A model generated the notes under the pieces. It saw only the letters and a program-made list of their open reading frames with translations. It was not told the origin of the DNA and did no database searches. From JBHPGW01 sp042569785 (GTDB lineage Bacteria > Planctomycetota > Phycisphaerae > Sedimentisphaerales > Anaerobacaceae), in assembly GCA_042569785.1 (NCBI GenBank), contig JBHPGW010000096.1, forward strand, positions 1-8,547: 8,547 bases of DNA. The letters are read 5' to 3'. This document shows, in pieces, positions 1-7,452 of this stretch (positions are counted from its first letter, which is position 1; each line of letters starts with the position of its first letter). Both the position numbers and the translations under genes were made by a program.

Positions 1-1
1 C

Positions 2-43
2 CTGCTTGGAGGCTGGTTCAAGAACGTCAAGATAATGCACTAA
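2..43 (+). CDS. possible 3' end of an upstream gene (partial)
   Basis: The window opens inside what may be the last 13 codons of an upstream gene, ending LLGGWFKNVKIMH and a TAA at 41-43. The codons have GC-rich third positions, and the AAG-AAC-GTC-AAG run also occurs in frame inside sppA. A second frame (1-63, ending TGA, with tail RLVQERQDNALRYYRGS) is also open and cannot be excluded, though its third positions are AT-rich. The stretch is too short to name a family, and it could also be non-coding. Confidence 0.25.
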   Translation: MLGGWFKNVKIMH

Positions 44-135
44 GATATTATCGCGGCAGCTGATGACTATCTACCATTGCAAGTTATAGGCTCATTACGC
101 AACGCACACATACTAATCTCAATAGGTGCAATATT

Positions 136-163
136 TTGCTGGCACAGGGCGTATTTCTATGAT
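136..163 (+). promoter_or_regulatory. weak sigma70-type promoter candidate for the membrane protein gene
   Basis: TTGCTG at 136-141 and TATGAT at 158-163 are separated by 16 bases. The -10 matches consensus at 5 of 6 positions, but the -35 is poor. Transcription would start near 170, giving a leader of about 35 bases before the ATG at 205. A second TATAAA at 194-199 lies too close to the start codon unless the message is leaderless. Bases 64-135 show nothing recognisable. This is pattern matching only. Confidence 0.25.
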
Positions 164-204
164 ATTCTGGCTTTGAACATTGGATTTTGACGATATAAAA
201 GGCA

Positions 205-2538
205 ATGGCAGAAGAAATAGAGATCAAAACTAAAAACAAACCCGCCCTTAGCGGCTGGCCTATGATCATTGGCTGGATTGCGATGATGATATTCGCGTTT
301 CACGCCTGTACACACATGGTCGGGGCGGGCGATACCTGGGTGGCGATGGCATGTGGACGTCACTTTATCAATCACGGCATCGATACGGTCGAACCATTCA
401 GCGCCAATTCTCATAAGGCAGGGCCAACCGAACAAGAGGTTGAAACATGGCCCGGTTGGGCTCAGTGGATAACCGAGAAGGTTGGACTTGATACGGTTAA
501 GTATTGGCATCCTACCGGCTGGGTGAATCAGAACTGGTTGACGCATGTTATTTTTTATTGGCTTAGTCACGAGTCGCCCTTTGCCGATGCTGAAAACCTT
601 TCGTTCAATACGCTTGTTTATTGGAAGTTCGCGGTTTATATACTTGCTGTTCTTTGTGTCTATTATATGACCCGGCTGTTAGGGGTGAATCAGGCACTTA
701 GCGCAGTGTTCGCCTGCTTTGCGATTTTCATAGGCAGGTCGTTTTTTGATATTAGGCCCGCGGGATTCTCGAATCTTTGCGTAGCGGCATTTCTGCTTAT
801 CCTTACTCTCGCGACATATCGCAATATTTGGTACATCTGGCTCGTTGTTCCGTTAACGGTATTCTGGTGTAATGTTCACGGCGGATATATTTACGTCTTT
901 ATTATGATGGCATCTTTTGTCGGACTTAACTTGTTAACAAGTTTCACAAAGGACCGATTCGTTTCGATAGGGCGAAAAGGTGTTTATCATTCTATCGGAG
1001 CAGGCGCCGCGGCTTTTATTGCTTCGATCGTATTTAACCCGTTTCATTTGACCAACCTTACGCATACTTTTGTTATCAGTGTCAGCGAATACGCAAAAGA
1101 ATGGCGAAATGTCCGTGAGTGGCGACCGGCGTTCGAGTGGAGCAACAAGATAGGAACTGCGGTACCTTTTCTGATAATGTATATTCTCTGTTGGGTACTG
1201 TTGTTGGCCTGGATCGTTTCGATGATAGTGACTTCTCGTTCGGTCAAGAGCAGGGGTAAACGAAAGGCGGATATACGGGGAAGTTACCAATGGCCCAAAC
1301 TTGACCTGGCATTGATGGCTGTCGCGGCTCTTACTATTTATATGGCGATACGATCACGGAGATTTATTCCGATAGCGGGCATGGCGGCATGTCCGTTGAT
1401 CGCAATGTTCATACAGCAGATCGTGCGCATGATCTCGGCCACACACAATTTTCATAAAAAGGGTGTCCTTACGGTTTCCGCGATGCCGATAAAGCTGCAG
1501 CGGATATTTATTTTAGCAGGTGTCGGGGCGGTGTTGATCTTCGGTACATGGTGGGGCCTTAAATTCAAGCGGATTTATCTCGATCCATATCGTAGAGACC
1601 CAAAATTGACTTCGGTTTTTATGCGAATGACTGCTTCAAATGCAAAGCCCTTTTACGCTATGAAGTTTATAAGGGACAACCATATTTCCGGCAATATGTT
1701 CAACTACTGGACCGAAGGCGGTTTTATCGGCTACGGACAGGTACCTGACCCGAATACTGGTAAAACTCCGTTGCAGTTATTTATGGACGGCAGGGCACAG
1801 GCGGCGTACAATTATCAGGATTTTCGTCGATGGAACGAAGTTATGTTTCTCCCGCAATTTGTTTATCCAGCTAAAAGGAGGGGGCACAAGCTCGACTACA
1901 AACAAATGGGCAGATGGGTCGAGAAGCAATTCAAGAAACGCAAAGTCTGGGTGGTCTTAATGCCCACGACTGACCCGTCAGTAACCAATGGGCCTTTCCT
2001 AAGGACAGTTGAGCTGAATCGCGATTGGAAGATGGTATTTATAAATGGCAAACAGAGGTTATTCGTAGATGTCACGACACCACGAGGCAGAGAACTTTAC
2101 GACGGGATATTTAACGGGCAAACTCTTTACCCTGACCAGTTCCATCGCAAACTTATTCTCGCTCATTATCAATTCTTTATGACAAAAAACACAGCCGATC
2201 TGAATAAGGCCCTTGACCTGGCGATCGAGGCTTTTGAGTTTTCTCAGTCGCCGTTAGCAATGCAGCAGATCGTTTCAGCGGCAAGATTTACAAAGGGTTT
2301 GAACCTGCGTATCGAGAAATTCTGCGGCGATTATCTTGCCGATTTCGAGGAAAATAGAGACACCTATTTTGCCCAGGATGGTTTCATTTACAAACTCACC
2401 TCGGCCATGCTGGCCAGTTCACGCCTGGACAATGCCTACAGGATGCGAAAGGACCCGGATAAATCAAAAACTTACGCCGTCAAAGTAAAGCAATATCAAG
2501 CAGAGCGTAACAAATTGCTAATGGATACCAAATGGTAA
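205..2538 (+). CDS. large multi-pass membrane protein, GT-C glycosyltransferase-like, function unknown
   Basis: This 777-residue protein has an N-terminal membrane half and a soluble C-terminal half. Hydrophobic segments lie near residues 18-35, 138-156, 162-180, 188-204, 207-222, 226-246, 262-280, 319-342, 367-382, 388-408 and 432-450. Motifs recall the uncharacterised GT-C-like family that carries a 'DxWwhlatGr...DpfS...WL' signature. They are GDTWVAMACGRHF (42-54) with EPFS (63-66), QNWLTHVIFYWL (109-120), RPAGFSN (184-190), NVHGG (223-227), NPF (278-280), RSRRFIP (383-389) and FMDGRAQAAY (526-535). About 40 residues rich in Trp and charge separate EPFS from the NWL motif, which seems longer than usual. 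Residues 660-777 look mostly helical and charged. GT-C enzymes move sugars from lipid carriers on the outer face of the membrane, but no substrate can be read here. ATG 205 has only a poorly spaced AAAAGG (197-202) upstream. It is 34 bases from sppA and probably co-transcribed with it. The gene is certain, the function is not. Confidence 0.88.
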   Translation: MAEEIEIKTKNKPALSGWPMIIGWIAMMIFAFHACTHMVGAGDTWVAMACGRHFINHGIDTVEPFSANSHKAGPTEQEVETWPGWAQWITEKVGLDTVKYWHPTGWVNQNWLTHVIFYWLSHESPFADAENLSFNTLVYWKFAVYILAVLCVYYMTRLLGVNQALSAVFACFAIFIGRSFFDIRPAGFSNLCVAAFLLILTLATYRNIWYIWLVVPLTVFWCNVHGGYIYVFIMMASFVGLNLLTSFTKDRFVSIGRKGVYHSIGAGAAAFIASIVFNPFHLTNLTHTFVISVSEYAKEWRNVREWRPAFEWSNKIGTAVPFLIMYILCWVLLLAWIVSMIVTSRSVKSRGKRKADIRGSYQWPKLDLALMAVAALTIYMAIRSRRFIPIAGMAACPLIAMFIQQIVRMISATHNFHKKGVLTVSAMPIKLQRIFILAGVGAVLIFGTWWGLKFKRIYLDPYRRDPKLTSVFMRMTASNAKPFYAMKFIRDNHISGNMFNYWTEGGFIGYGQVPDPNTGKTPLQLFMDGRAQAAYNYQDFRRWNEVMFLPQFVYPAKRRGHKLDYKQMGRWVEKQFKKRKVWVVLMPTTDPSVTNGPFLRTVELNRDWKMVFINGKQRLFVDVTTPRGRELYDGIFNGQTLYPDQFHRKLILAHYQFFMTKNTADLNKALDLAIEAFEFSQSPLAMQQIVSAARFTKGLNLRIEKFCGDYLADFEENRDTYFAQDGFIYKLTSAMLASSRLDNAYRMRKDPDKSKTYAVKVKQYQAERNKLLMDTKW

Positions 2539-2572
2539 ATAATGATGGCCACAAGCGACGAAAGAATTAATT

Positions 2573-3601
2573 ATGGAATATGATCCTGAAAATTTAGACG
2601 AATCCCTAAGAGCAGTTCCCGTAAATCCAACCATTGTAACGCCTACTAAAAAACGAAAAGGCTGGAGAATATTCTGGACGATCGTTACTTGTCTTTCTGT
2701 ATTGTTTAATGGCATATTGTTTTTGATGCTGATAGGCCTGTTCGCCATCTTCGCAACCGGGCATCGAACGGTTTTAACTGAGCAGGTCATACAGGCAGGC
2801 GAGAGGACAAACAAGATCGCCGTGATAAATCTTGATGGAATGATAACCGGTGAAAAAGCTCAGGATATTTACTCTCAGATAAAGGCCGCCACCGATGACA
2901 AGAACGTCAAGGCACTGATACTGCGGATAAATTCGCCGGGCGGAACTGTTTTTGCCAGTGACGAGATATACCATGAGATACTCAGATACCGCGAAAAGAC
3001 CCAAAAGCCGGTCGTCTCTTTTATGCGCGGCGTAGCGGCTTCGGGAGGGTATTATGCAGCGGTAGCCAGTGACAAAATCATCGCCGAACCGACTGCGATC
3101 ACCGGCTCGATCGGTGTGATAATGGGGTATATGGTTGTGCAGGAACTGCTAGAGGGCAAACTTGGCATCGAGCCGGTAGTAGTTAAATCCGGCGAGAAAA
3201 AGGACTGGCCAAGCTCATTTAGGCCGCCCAGCCCGGAGCAGTTAAAATACCTCGAAGATAAACTTATCACACCAGCCTACGAAAGATTTGTAAAGGTGAT
3301 AGCTGACGGCAGGGACAAACTTTCTATTGACGATGTAAAACGCCTCGGCGACGGCAGTATCTATTGGAGCGCCGAAGCCCTTGAAGAAAATCTGATCGAC
3401 CAGATAGGCTACCTCGATGATGCGGTAAAGCTGGTATCAGATATGGCTGGAATTGAAAAACCACACGTTATAGAATATCGAAAACCTTTCTCGCTGACAG
3501 GGCTTTTAGGTGCGAAAAGTAAAAGCCTGCTCAATATCGATAGAAACACCATCTACGAAATGTCAACTCCGGAGCTGCTGTACCTATGGAGCAGCTACTA
3601 A
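2573..3601 (+). CDS. sppA: signal peptide peptidase SppA (S49 family, membrane-anchored serine protease)
   Basis: This enzyme cleaves remnant signal peptides left in the membrane after protein export, and may act in membrane protein quality control. The 342-residue length fits the short bacterial form with a single protease domain, like Bacillus subtilis SppA, and not the doubled E. coli form. A basic stretch (KKRKGWR, 26-32) precedes one transmembrane anchor at about 33-61, and the protease domain lies outside. It has NSPGG (120-124), the nucleophile Ser157 in GVAASGGYYAA, ITGSIGV (176-182) and the general base Lys210 in KSGEKKD. The Ser-Lys spacing of 53 is close to the 52 of B. subtilis SppA (Ser147/Lys199, from memory), so the dyad is intact. 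ATG 2573 is the first ATG in frame after a stop at 2543, with a modest GAAAG at 2560-2564 upstream. The 3' end overlaps a possible small ORF. Confidence 0.94.
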   Translation: MEYDPENLDESLRAVPVNPTIVTPTKKRKGWRIFWTIVTCLSVLFNGILFLMLIGLFAIFATGHRTVLTEQVIQAGERTNKIAVINLDGMITGEKAQDIYSQIKAATDDKNVKALILRINSPGGTVFASDEIYHEILRYREKTQKPVVSFMRGVAASGGYYAAVASDKIIAEPTAITGSIGVIMGYMVVQELLEGKLGIEPVVVKSGEKKDWPSSFRPPSPEQLKYLEDKLITPAYERFVKVIADGRDKLSIDDVKRLGDGSIYWSAEALEENLIDQIGYLDDAVKLVSDMAGIEKPHVIEYRKPFSLTGLLGAKSKSLLNIDRNTIYEMSTPELLYLWSSY

Positions 3602-3711
3602 AAAACAGTGCCCCGTGCTCCGAGGCTCGTCTCTCGAAAAAATGGGTAACTGCATATCAGCAGGCATATAACAGATGGCGGCAGGTTTTGCTGAACAAAT
3701 TGAACCTCTGA
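3586..3711 (+). CDS. possible 41-residue small protein overlapping the sppA end
   Basis: An ATG at 3586 inside the last codons of sppA, in a different frame, opens 41 codons to a TGA at 3709-3711. GGAG at 3571-3574 lies 11 bases upstream, so translation coupled to sppA is possible. The product starts MEQLLKNSAPCSEARLSKKW and continues with a basic segment rich in Gln, Trp and Leu (residues 21-41) that could form an amphipathic helix. It has no hydrophobic span long enough for a membrane helix and no family that I recognise. The codons resemble those of the neighbours and the frame covers most of an otherwise empty gap. A 41-codon open frame can arise by chance, and it might instead be a remnant of a longer sppA tail. 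Confidence 0.33.
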   Translation: MEQLLKNSAPCSEARLSKKWVTAYQQAYNRWRQVLLNKLNL

Positions 3712-3755
3712 GAGTAAAAAAATACTTGGGGTTTTAAAATTGTTATTGATTTATA

Positions 3756-3784
3756 TTGCCTTACTTGTCAAAAAACTGTATAAG
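3756..3784 (+). promoter_or_regulatory. candidate sigma70-type promoter for nifJ-rlmN
   Basis: TTGCCT (3756-3761) and TATAAG (3779-3784) are separated by exactly 17 bases in an AT-rich stretch. Transcription would start near 3791 and leave a leader of about 33 bases before the nifJ ATG. An imperfect inverted repeat, CTTGTC (3764-3769) and GACAGG (3784-3789), spans the spacer and the end of the -10 and might be an operator. I see no convincing FNR-type or Rex-type site. The elements match consensus but are not proven. Confidence 0.38.
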
Positions 3785-3810
3785 ACAGGAAAATATACAA
3801 TAAATCATTT

Positions 3811-3817
3811 AAGGAGG
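3811..3817 (+). promoter_or_regulatory. strong Shine-Dalgarno sequence that sets the nifJ start
   Basis: AAGGAGG lies six bases before the ATG at 3824. It is the only near-perfect ribosome binding site in the window and the main reason for choosing 3824 over the in-frame TTG at 3740 or the ATG at 3881. It suggests high translation of nifJ. Confidence 0.8.
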
Positions 3818-3823
3818 CTCAAA

Positions 3824-6800
3824 ATGCCTGCGGACACATTAAAATCTACGTTAAGAAACGATTCTGAAAGGTGCGGCACTATGGAACGCAAAATGGTCAC
3901 GATCGACGGCAATACAGCAGCGGCGTATGTCGCTCATGCTACAAACGAAGTAATCGCAATTTACCCTATTACCCCGAGTTCGGTTATGGGAGAGATAGCT
4001 GACGCCAGATCGGCAAGTGGTAAAGCAAATATCTGGGGCACGATACCATCTGTTACCGAAATGCAATCCGAAGGCGGAGCTGCCGGTGCTATACACGGCG
4101 CGTTGGCAACCGGTGCTCTGGCGACGACCTTTACCGCTTCGCAGGGCCTGCTCCTGATGATACCGAACATGTATAAGATAGCCGGCGAGTTACTGCCAAC
4201 CGTTTTTCACGTTTCTGCACGTTCGCTCGCCTGTCAGGCACTTTCGATCTTCGGCGACCATTCAGACGTTATGGCATGTCGGCAAACCGGCTTTGCCATG
4301 CTGAGTTCATGCAGTATTCAGGAGATCATGGACTTTGCGTTGATCGCTCAGCAGGCAACGCTCGCTTCAAGGATACCTTTCCTGCACTTCTTCGATGGCT
4401 TCAGGTCAAGCCACGAGATACAGAAAGTCGAAGAGCTGACCTTTGATGATATGCGTACGATGATCGACAATGATTTGGTTGTCGCGGCCAGAACCAGGGC
4501 GCTTAGCCCCGATCATCCTATGATCGGCGGTACCGCTCAGAACCCCGACGTCTATTTCCAGGGCAGAGAAACGGTTAACAAATACTATGACGCTGTCCCG
4601 CGGATCGTTGCCGAGACGATGGACAAGTTCGCCAAGTTGGTTGGACGCCGGTATCACCTCTTCGATTACGTCGGTTCAGCCGATGCTGAAAAAGTTATCA
4701 TTATCATGGGCTCCGGTGCCGATACGGTACACGAGACGGTGGAGCATCTAAATAGTAAAGGTGAAAAAGTTGGCGTGCTGAAGGTCAGGTTATTTAGACC
4801 GTTCAGCATTAAAGATTTCATCGGCGCGTTACCAAAAAATGTCAAAAAGATTGCCGTCCTCGACAGAACAAAAGAGCCCGGCTCATTGGGCGAGCCTTTG
4901 TATATGGACGTGCGAACCGCGATAGGCGAAGCTATGGGCAAACACGAAACAGCATTCGATCAGTATCCTGAAATAGTTGGAGGCAGATACGGGTTAGGCT
5001 CCAAAGAATTTACCCCCGCAATGGTCAAAGCCGTCTTCGACAACCTCGACGCAGCCGAACCAAAGACCAGCTTCACAGCAGGTATCATCGATGATGTCAC
5101 CAATAAGAGCCTCGAAGTCGACCCCGGCTTTGACGTTGACAGCCAGGGTGTTTTCTCTGCTATGTTTTACGGCTTAGGTTCCGATGGTACTGTTGGTGCC
5201 AATAAGAACTCGATCAAGATCATCGGTGAAAAAACCGAAAACTACGCCCAGGGCTATTTCGTTTACGATTCAAAAAAAGCGGGAGCGGTAACGATCTCGC
5301 ATCTGCGTTTCGGCAAAGACATTCTCCGCAAACCCTACCTGGTAACACAAGCTGACTTCGTCGCATGTCACAATACCAGCTTCCTCGAAAAATACGACAT
5401 GCTCTCAAAGGCCAAAGAAGGCGCTACGTTCCTCTTAACCAGTACGCACGACAAGGATGAGGTTTGGGACACACTGCCGAAGGAAGTGCAAAAACAGATA
5501 ATCGATAAGAAGCTAAAATTCTATGTCATTGACGCGATCTCACTGGCTCAGGAGCTTGGCCTTGGAGCGAGGATCAACGTGATCATGCAGACCGCGTTTT
5601 TCAAGATCAGCGGTATCATCGAATCGGAAAAAGCGATCGCCGCGATCAAGGACGCTATCAAAAAGACTTACGGCAAAAAGGGCGAAAAAGTAGTTCAGAT
5701 GAACAACGCCGCTGTCGACGAAGCCCTGGATAAGATATTCCAGGTCAAGGTTCCAGCGGAAGTGACAAGTAAAATAACCATGCCGCCGATAGTACCCGAA
5801 AACGCACCGGATTTTGTTAAGGAAATAACCGCTGAGATGATTGCGCTTCGAGGTGACGATCTGCCGGTAAGTAAGATGCCCGCCGACGGTAAGTTCCCCA
5901 CGGGCACGACCAAATACGAGAAGCGTAATATCGCTGTCAAGATTCCATGCTGGGAGCCGGACCTTTGTATCCAGTGCGGCCGATGTTCGCTCGTTTGTCC
6001 GCATGCCGCGATTCGCATCAAGGACTACGACCCCAGGTGCCTCGATTCCGCTCCGCAGACTTTCAAAAGCGTAGACGCCAAAGGCAAAGATTTCGCAGGA
6101 ATGAAGTTTACCGTTCAGGTTGCACCCGAAGACTGTACCGGCTGCGGTGCCTGCGTCGAAAGTTGCCCCGGCCAGGAAAAAGACGAGAACAAGCAACCCA
6201 CAGGCAAAAAAGCAATTAACATGGTAACGCAGGAACCTGTCCGTGCCGCCGAACGCGAAAATTATAGCTACTTCCTCTCGATAGAAAACACCGATCCCGG
6301 CTTGTTCAAGTCCAACACCGTCAAAGGCTCTCAGTTGATAGAGCCTTTGTTCGAGTATTCCGGAGCTTGTGCGGGCTGTGGTGAAACCGCTTACGTCAAA
6401 CTCCTGACCCAGTTGTTCGGCGACCGAGCACTGATAGGAAACGCGACAGGCTGCTCTTCGATTTACGGAGGCAATCTTCCCACCACCCCATACACCAAAA
6501 GAAGTGACGGCAGGGGACCAACATGGAATAACAGTTTGTTCGAGGATAACGCAGAATTCGCGATGGGGATGAGGCTGACAGTTAACAAGTTTACCGCCTC
6601 GGCGATTGAACTGCTTGGAAAAGCTGCCGAAGCAGGGTGTATAGATAAAACACTGGCAGATGAAATTATTTCTTCAACCATTGCAAACGATCCTGCCCAG
6701 GCCGAGATCGAAAAACAGCGAATGAGGGTCGAACAGCTCAAGGCGCAGTGCTCTGCCGGCGAATGCGATTATTGCAGCCAACTGCTCAGCATCGCTGATT

Positions 6801-7450
6801 ACCTGGTACGCAAGAGCGTCTGGGCTCTCGGCGGAGATGGATGGGCTTATGATATCGGTTACGGCGGACTCGACCATGTACTGGCAAGCGGTGCTGACGT
6901 TAATGTCCTGGTGCTTGATACCGAGGTTTATTCAAATACAGGCGGACAGATGTCCAAGTCAACTCCCAGAGCGGCAGTCGCAAAGTTTGCCGCCGCTGGA
7001 AAGAGACAGCCGAAAAAAGATATGGGTATGCTCGCGATCGTATACGGCAACATCTACGTCGCCAAGGTCGCAATGGGTGCAAATACCAATCAGGTAGTAA
7101 AGGCATTTATCGAAGCCGAAAGCTATCCAGGCCCCTCACTTATCCTTGCCTACAGCCATTGTATCGCACACGGTATCAATATGACCACAGGTCTTGATGA
7201 ACACAAAAAAGCTGTTGAGTGCGGACACTGGCCGTTGTACAGGTTCGACCCGCGTTTGCGAGATGCCGGCAAAAATCCTCTTCAGCTCGATTCCAAGCCG
7301 CCCACACTTGATTTTAAAGAATACCTCACCGGCGAAAACCGTTACCGCGTCCTGCAGAAAGCAGACCCCCAGACCGCGGAAAAACTCTTCAAGCTCGCCG
7401 AATCAGACGCAATGGCTAAATACGAGATGCTGGAAAAACTGGCAAAATAG
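3824..7450 (+). CDS. nifJ: pyruvate:ferredoxin (flavodoxin) oxidoreductase, single-chain PFOR
   Basis: This cytoplasmic enzyme oxidises pyruvate with CoA to acetyl-CoA and CO2 and passes two electrons to ferredoxin or flavodoxin. The 1208 residues hold the full single-chain set of domains. The N-terminal pyruvate/TPP domain (about 20-270) has YPITPSS (T50), TEMQSEGG (E83) and SAR (R133), which correspond to Thr31, Glu64 and Arg114 of Desulfovibrio africanus PFOR with a constant offset of 19. Domain II follows (about 274-435), then the gamma/CoA domain with GLGSDGTVGANK (450-461) and the EKR linker (Y698-R701). Two ferredoxin clusters are bound by C715/C718/C721/C725 and C771/C774/C777/C781. 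The C-terminal TPP domain has proximal-cluster cysteines C849, C852, C877 and C1113, plus GDG (1004-1006) with N1038. The D. africanus C-terminal domain VII is absent. The start at 3824 follows AAGGAGG and adds 19 residues before the usual beginning (MERKMVTIDGN, ATG 3881). rlmN follows after two bases. All catalytic residues I can check are present. Confidence 0.97.
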   Translation: MPADTLKSTLRNDSERCGTMERKMVTIDGNTAAAYVAHATNEVIAIYPITPSSVMGEIADARSASGKANIWGTIPSVTEMQSEGGAAGAIHGALATGALATTFTASQGLLLMIPNMYKIAGELLPTVFHVSARSLACQALSIFGDHSDVMACRQTGFAMLSSCSIQEIMDFALIAQQATLASRIPFLHFFDGFRSSHEIQKVEELTFDDMRTMIDNDLVVAARTRALSPDHPMIGGTAQNPDVYFQGRETVNKYYDAVPRIVAETMDKFAKLVGRRYHLFDYVGSADAEKVIIIMGSGADTVHETVEHLNSKGEKVGVLKVRLFRPFSIKDFIGALPKNVKKIAVLDRTKEPGSLGEPLYMDVRTAIGEAMGKHETAFDQYPEIVGGRYGLGSKEFTPAMVKAVFDNLDAAEPKTSFTAGIIDDVTNKSLEVDPGFDVDSQGVFSAMFYGLGSDGTVGANKNSIKIIGEKTENYAQGYFVYDSKKAGAVTISHLRFGKDILRKPYLVTQADFVACHNTSFLEKYDMLSKAKEGATFLLTSTHDKDEVWDTLPKEVQKQIIDKKLKFYVIDAISLAQELGLGARINVIMQTAFFKISGIIESEKAIAAIKDAIKKTYGKKGEKVVQMNNAAVDEALDKIFQVKVPAEVTSKITMPPIVPENAPDFVKEITAEMIALRGDDLPVSKMPADGKFPTGTTKYEKRNIAVKIPCWEPDLCIQCGRCSLVCPHAAIRIKDYDPRCLDSAPQTFKSVDAKGKDFAGMKFTVQVAPEDCTGCGACVESCPGQEKDENKQPTGKKAINMVTQEPVRAAERENYSYFLSIENTDPGLFKSNTVKGSQLIEPLFEYSGACAGCGETAYVKLLTQLFGDRALIGNATGCSSIYGGNLPTTPYTKRSDGRGPTWNNSLFEDNAEFAMGMRLTVNKFTASAIELLGKAAEAGCIDKTLADEIISSTIANDPAQAEIEKQRMRVEQLKAQCSAGECDYCSQLLSIADYLVRKSVWALGGDGWAYDIGYGGLDHVLASGADVNVLVLDTEVYSNTGGQMSKSTPRAAVAKFAAAGKRQPKKDMGMLAIVYGNIYVAKVAMGANTNQVVKAFIEAESYPGPSLILAYSHCIAHGINMTTGLDEHKKAVECGHWPLYRFDPRLRDAGKNPLQLDSKPPTLDFKEYLTGENRYRVLQKADPQTAEKLFKLAESDAMAKYEMLEKLAK

Positions 7451-7452
7451 CG

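Noticed and set aside
141..160. TGGCAC upstream of the first gene, resembling the -24 element of a sigma54 promoter
   Set aside because: No GC-containing -12 element occurs at the required spacing.
3600..3606. A AAA AAC heptamer, a classic -1 frameshift site, at the end of sppA
   Set aside because: It overlaps and follows the sppA stop codon (TAA 3599-3601), so ribosomes in the sppA frame would terminate before slipping there.
3675..3737. 20-codon ORF starting ATGGCGGCAGG in the sppA-nifJ gap
   Set aside because: It is very short, has no ribosome binding site, and overlaps the better-supported 41-codon frame.
3740..3823. 28-residue upstream extension of nifJ from a TTG start
   Set aside because: No ribosome binding site precedes the TTG. 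The AAGGAGG inside the extension points to ATG 3824, and the added residues match nothing known in PFOR.
5540..6196. 218-codon open frame on the - strand inside nifJ
   Set aside because: It lies opposite the ferredoxin-domain region of a clearly real gene, and its translation has no recognisable domain. It is a shadow of biased codon use.
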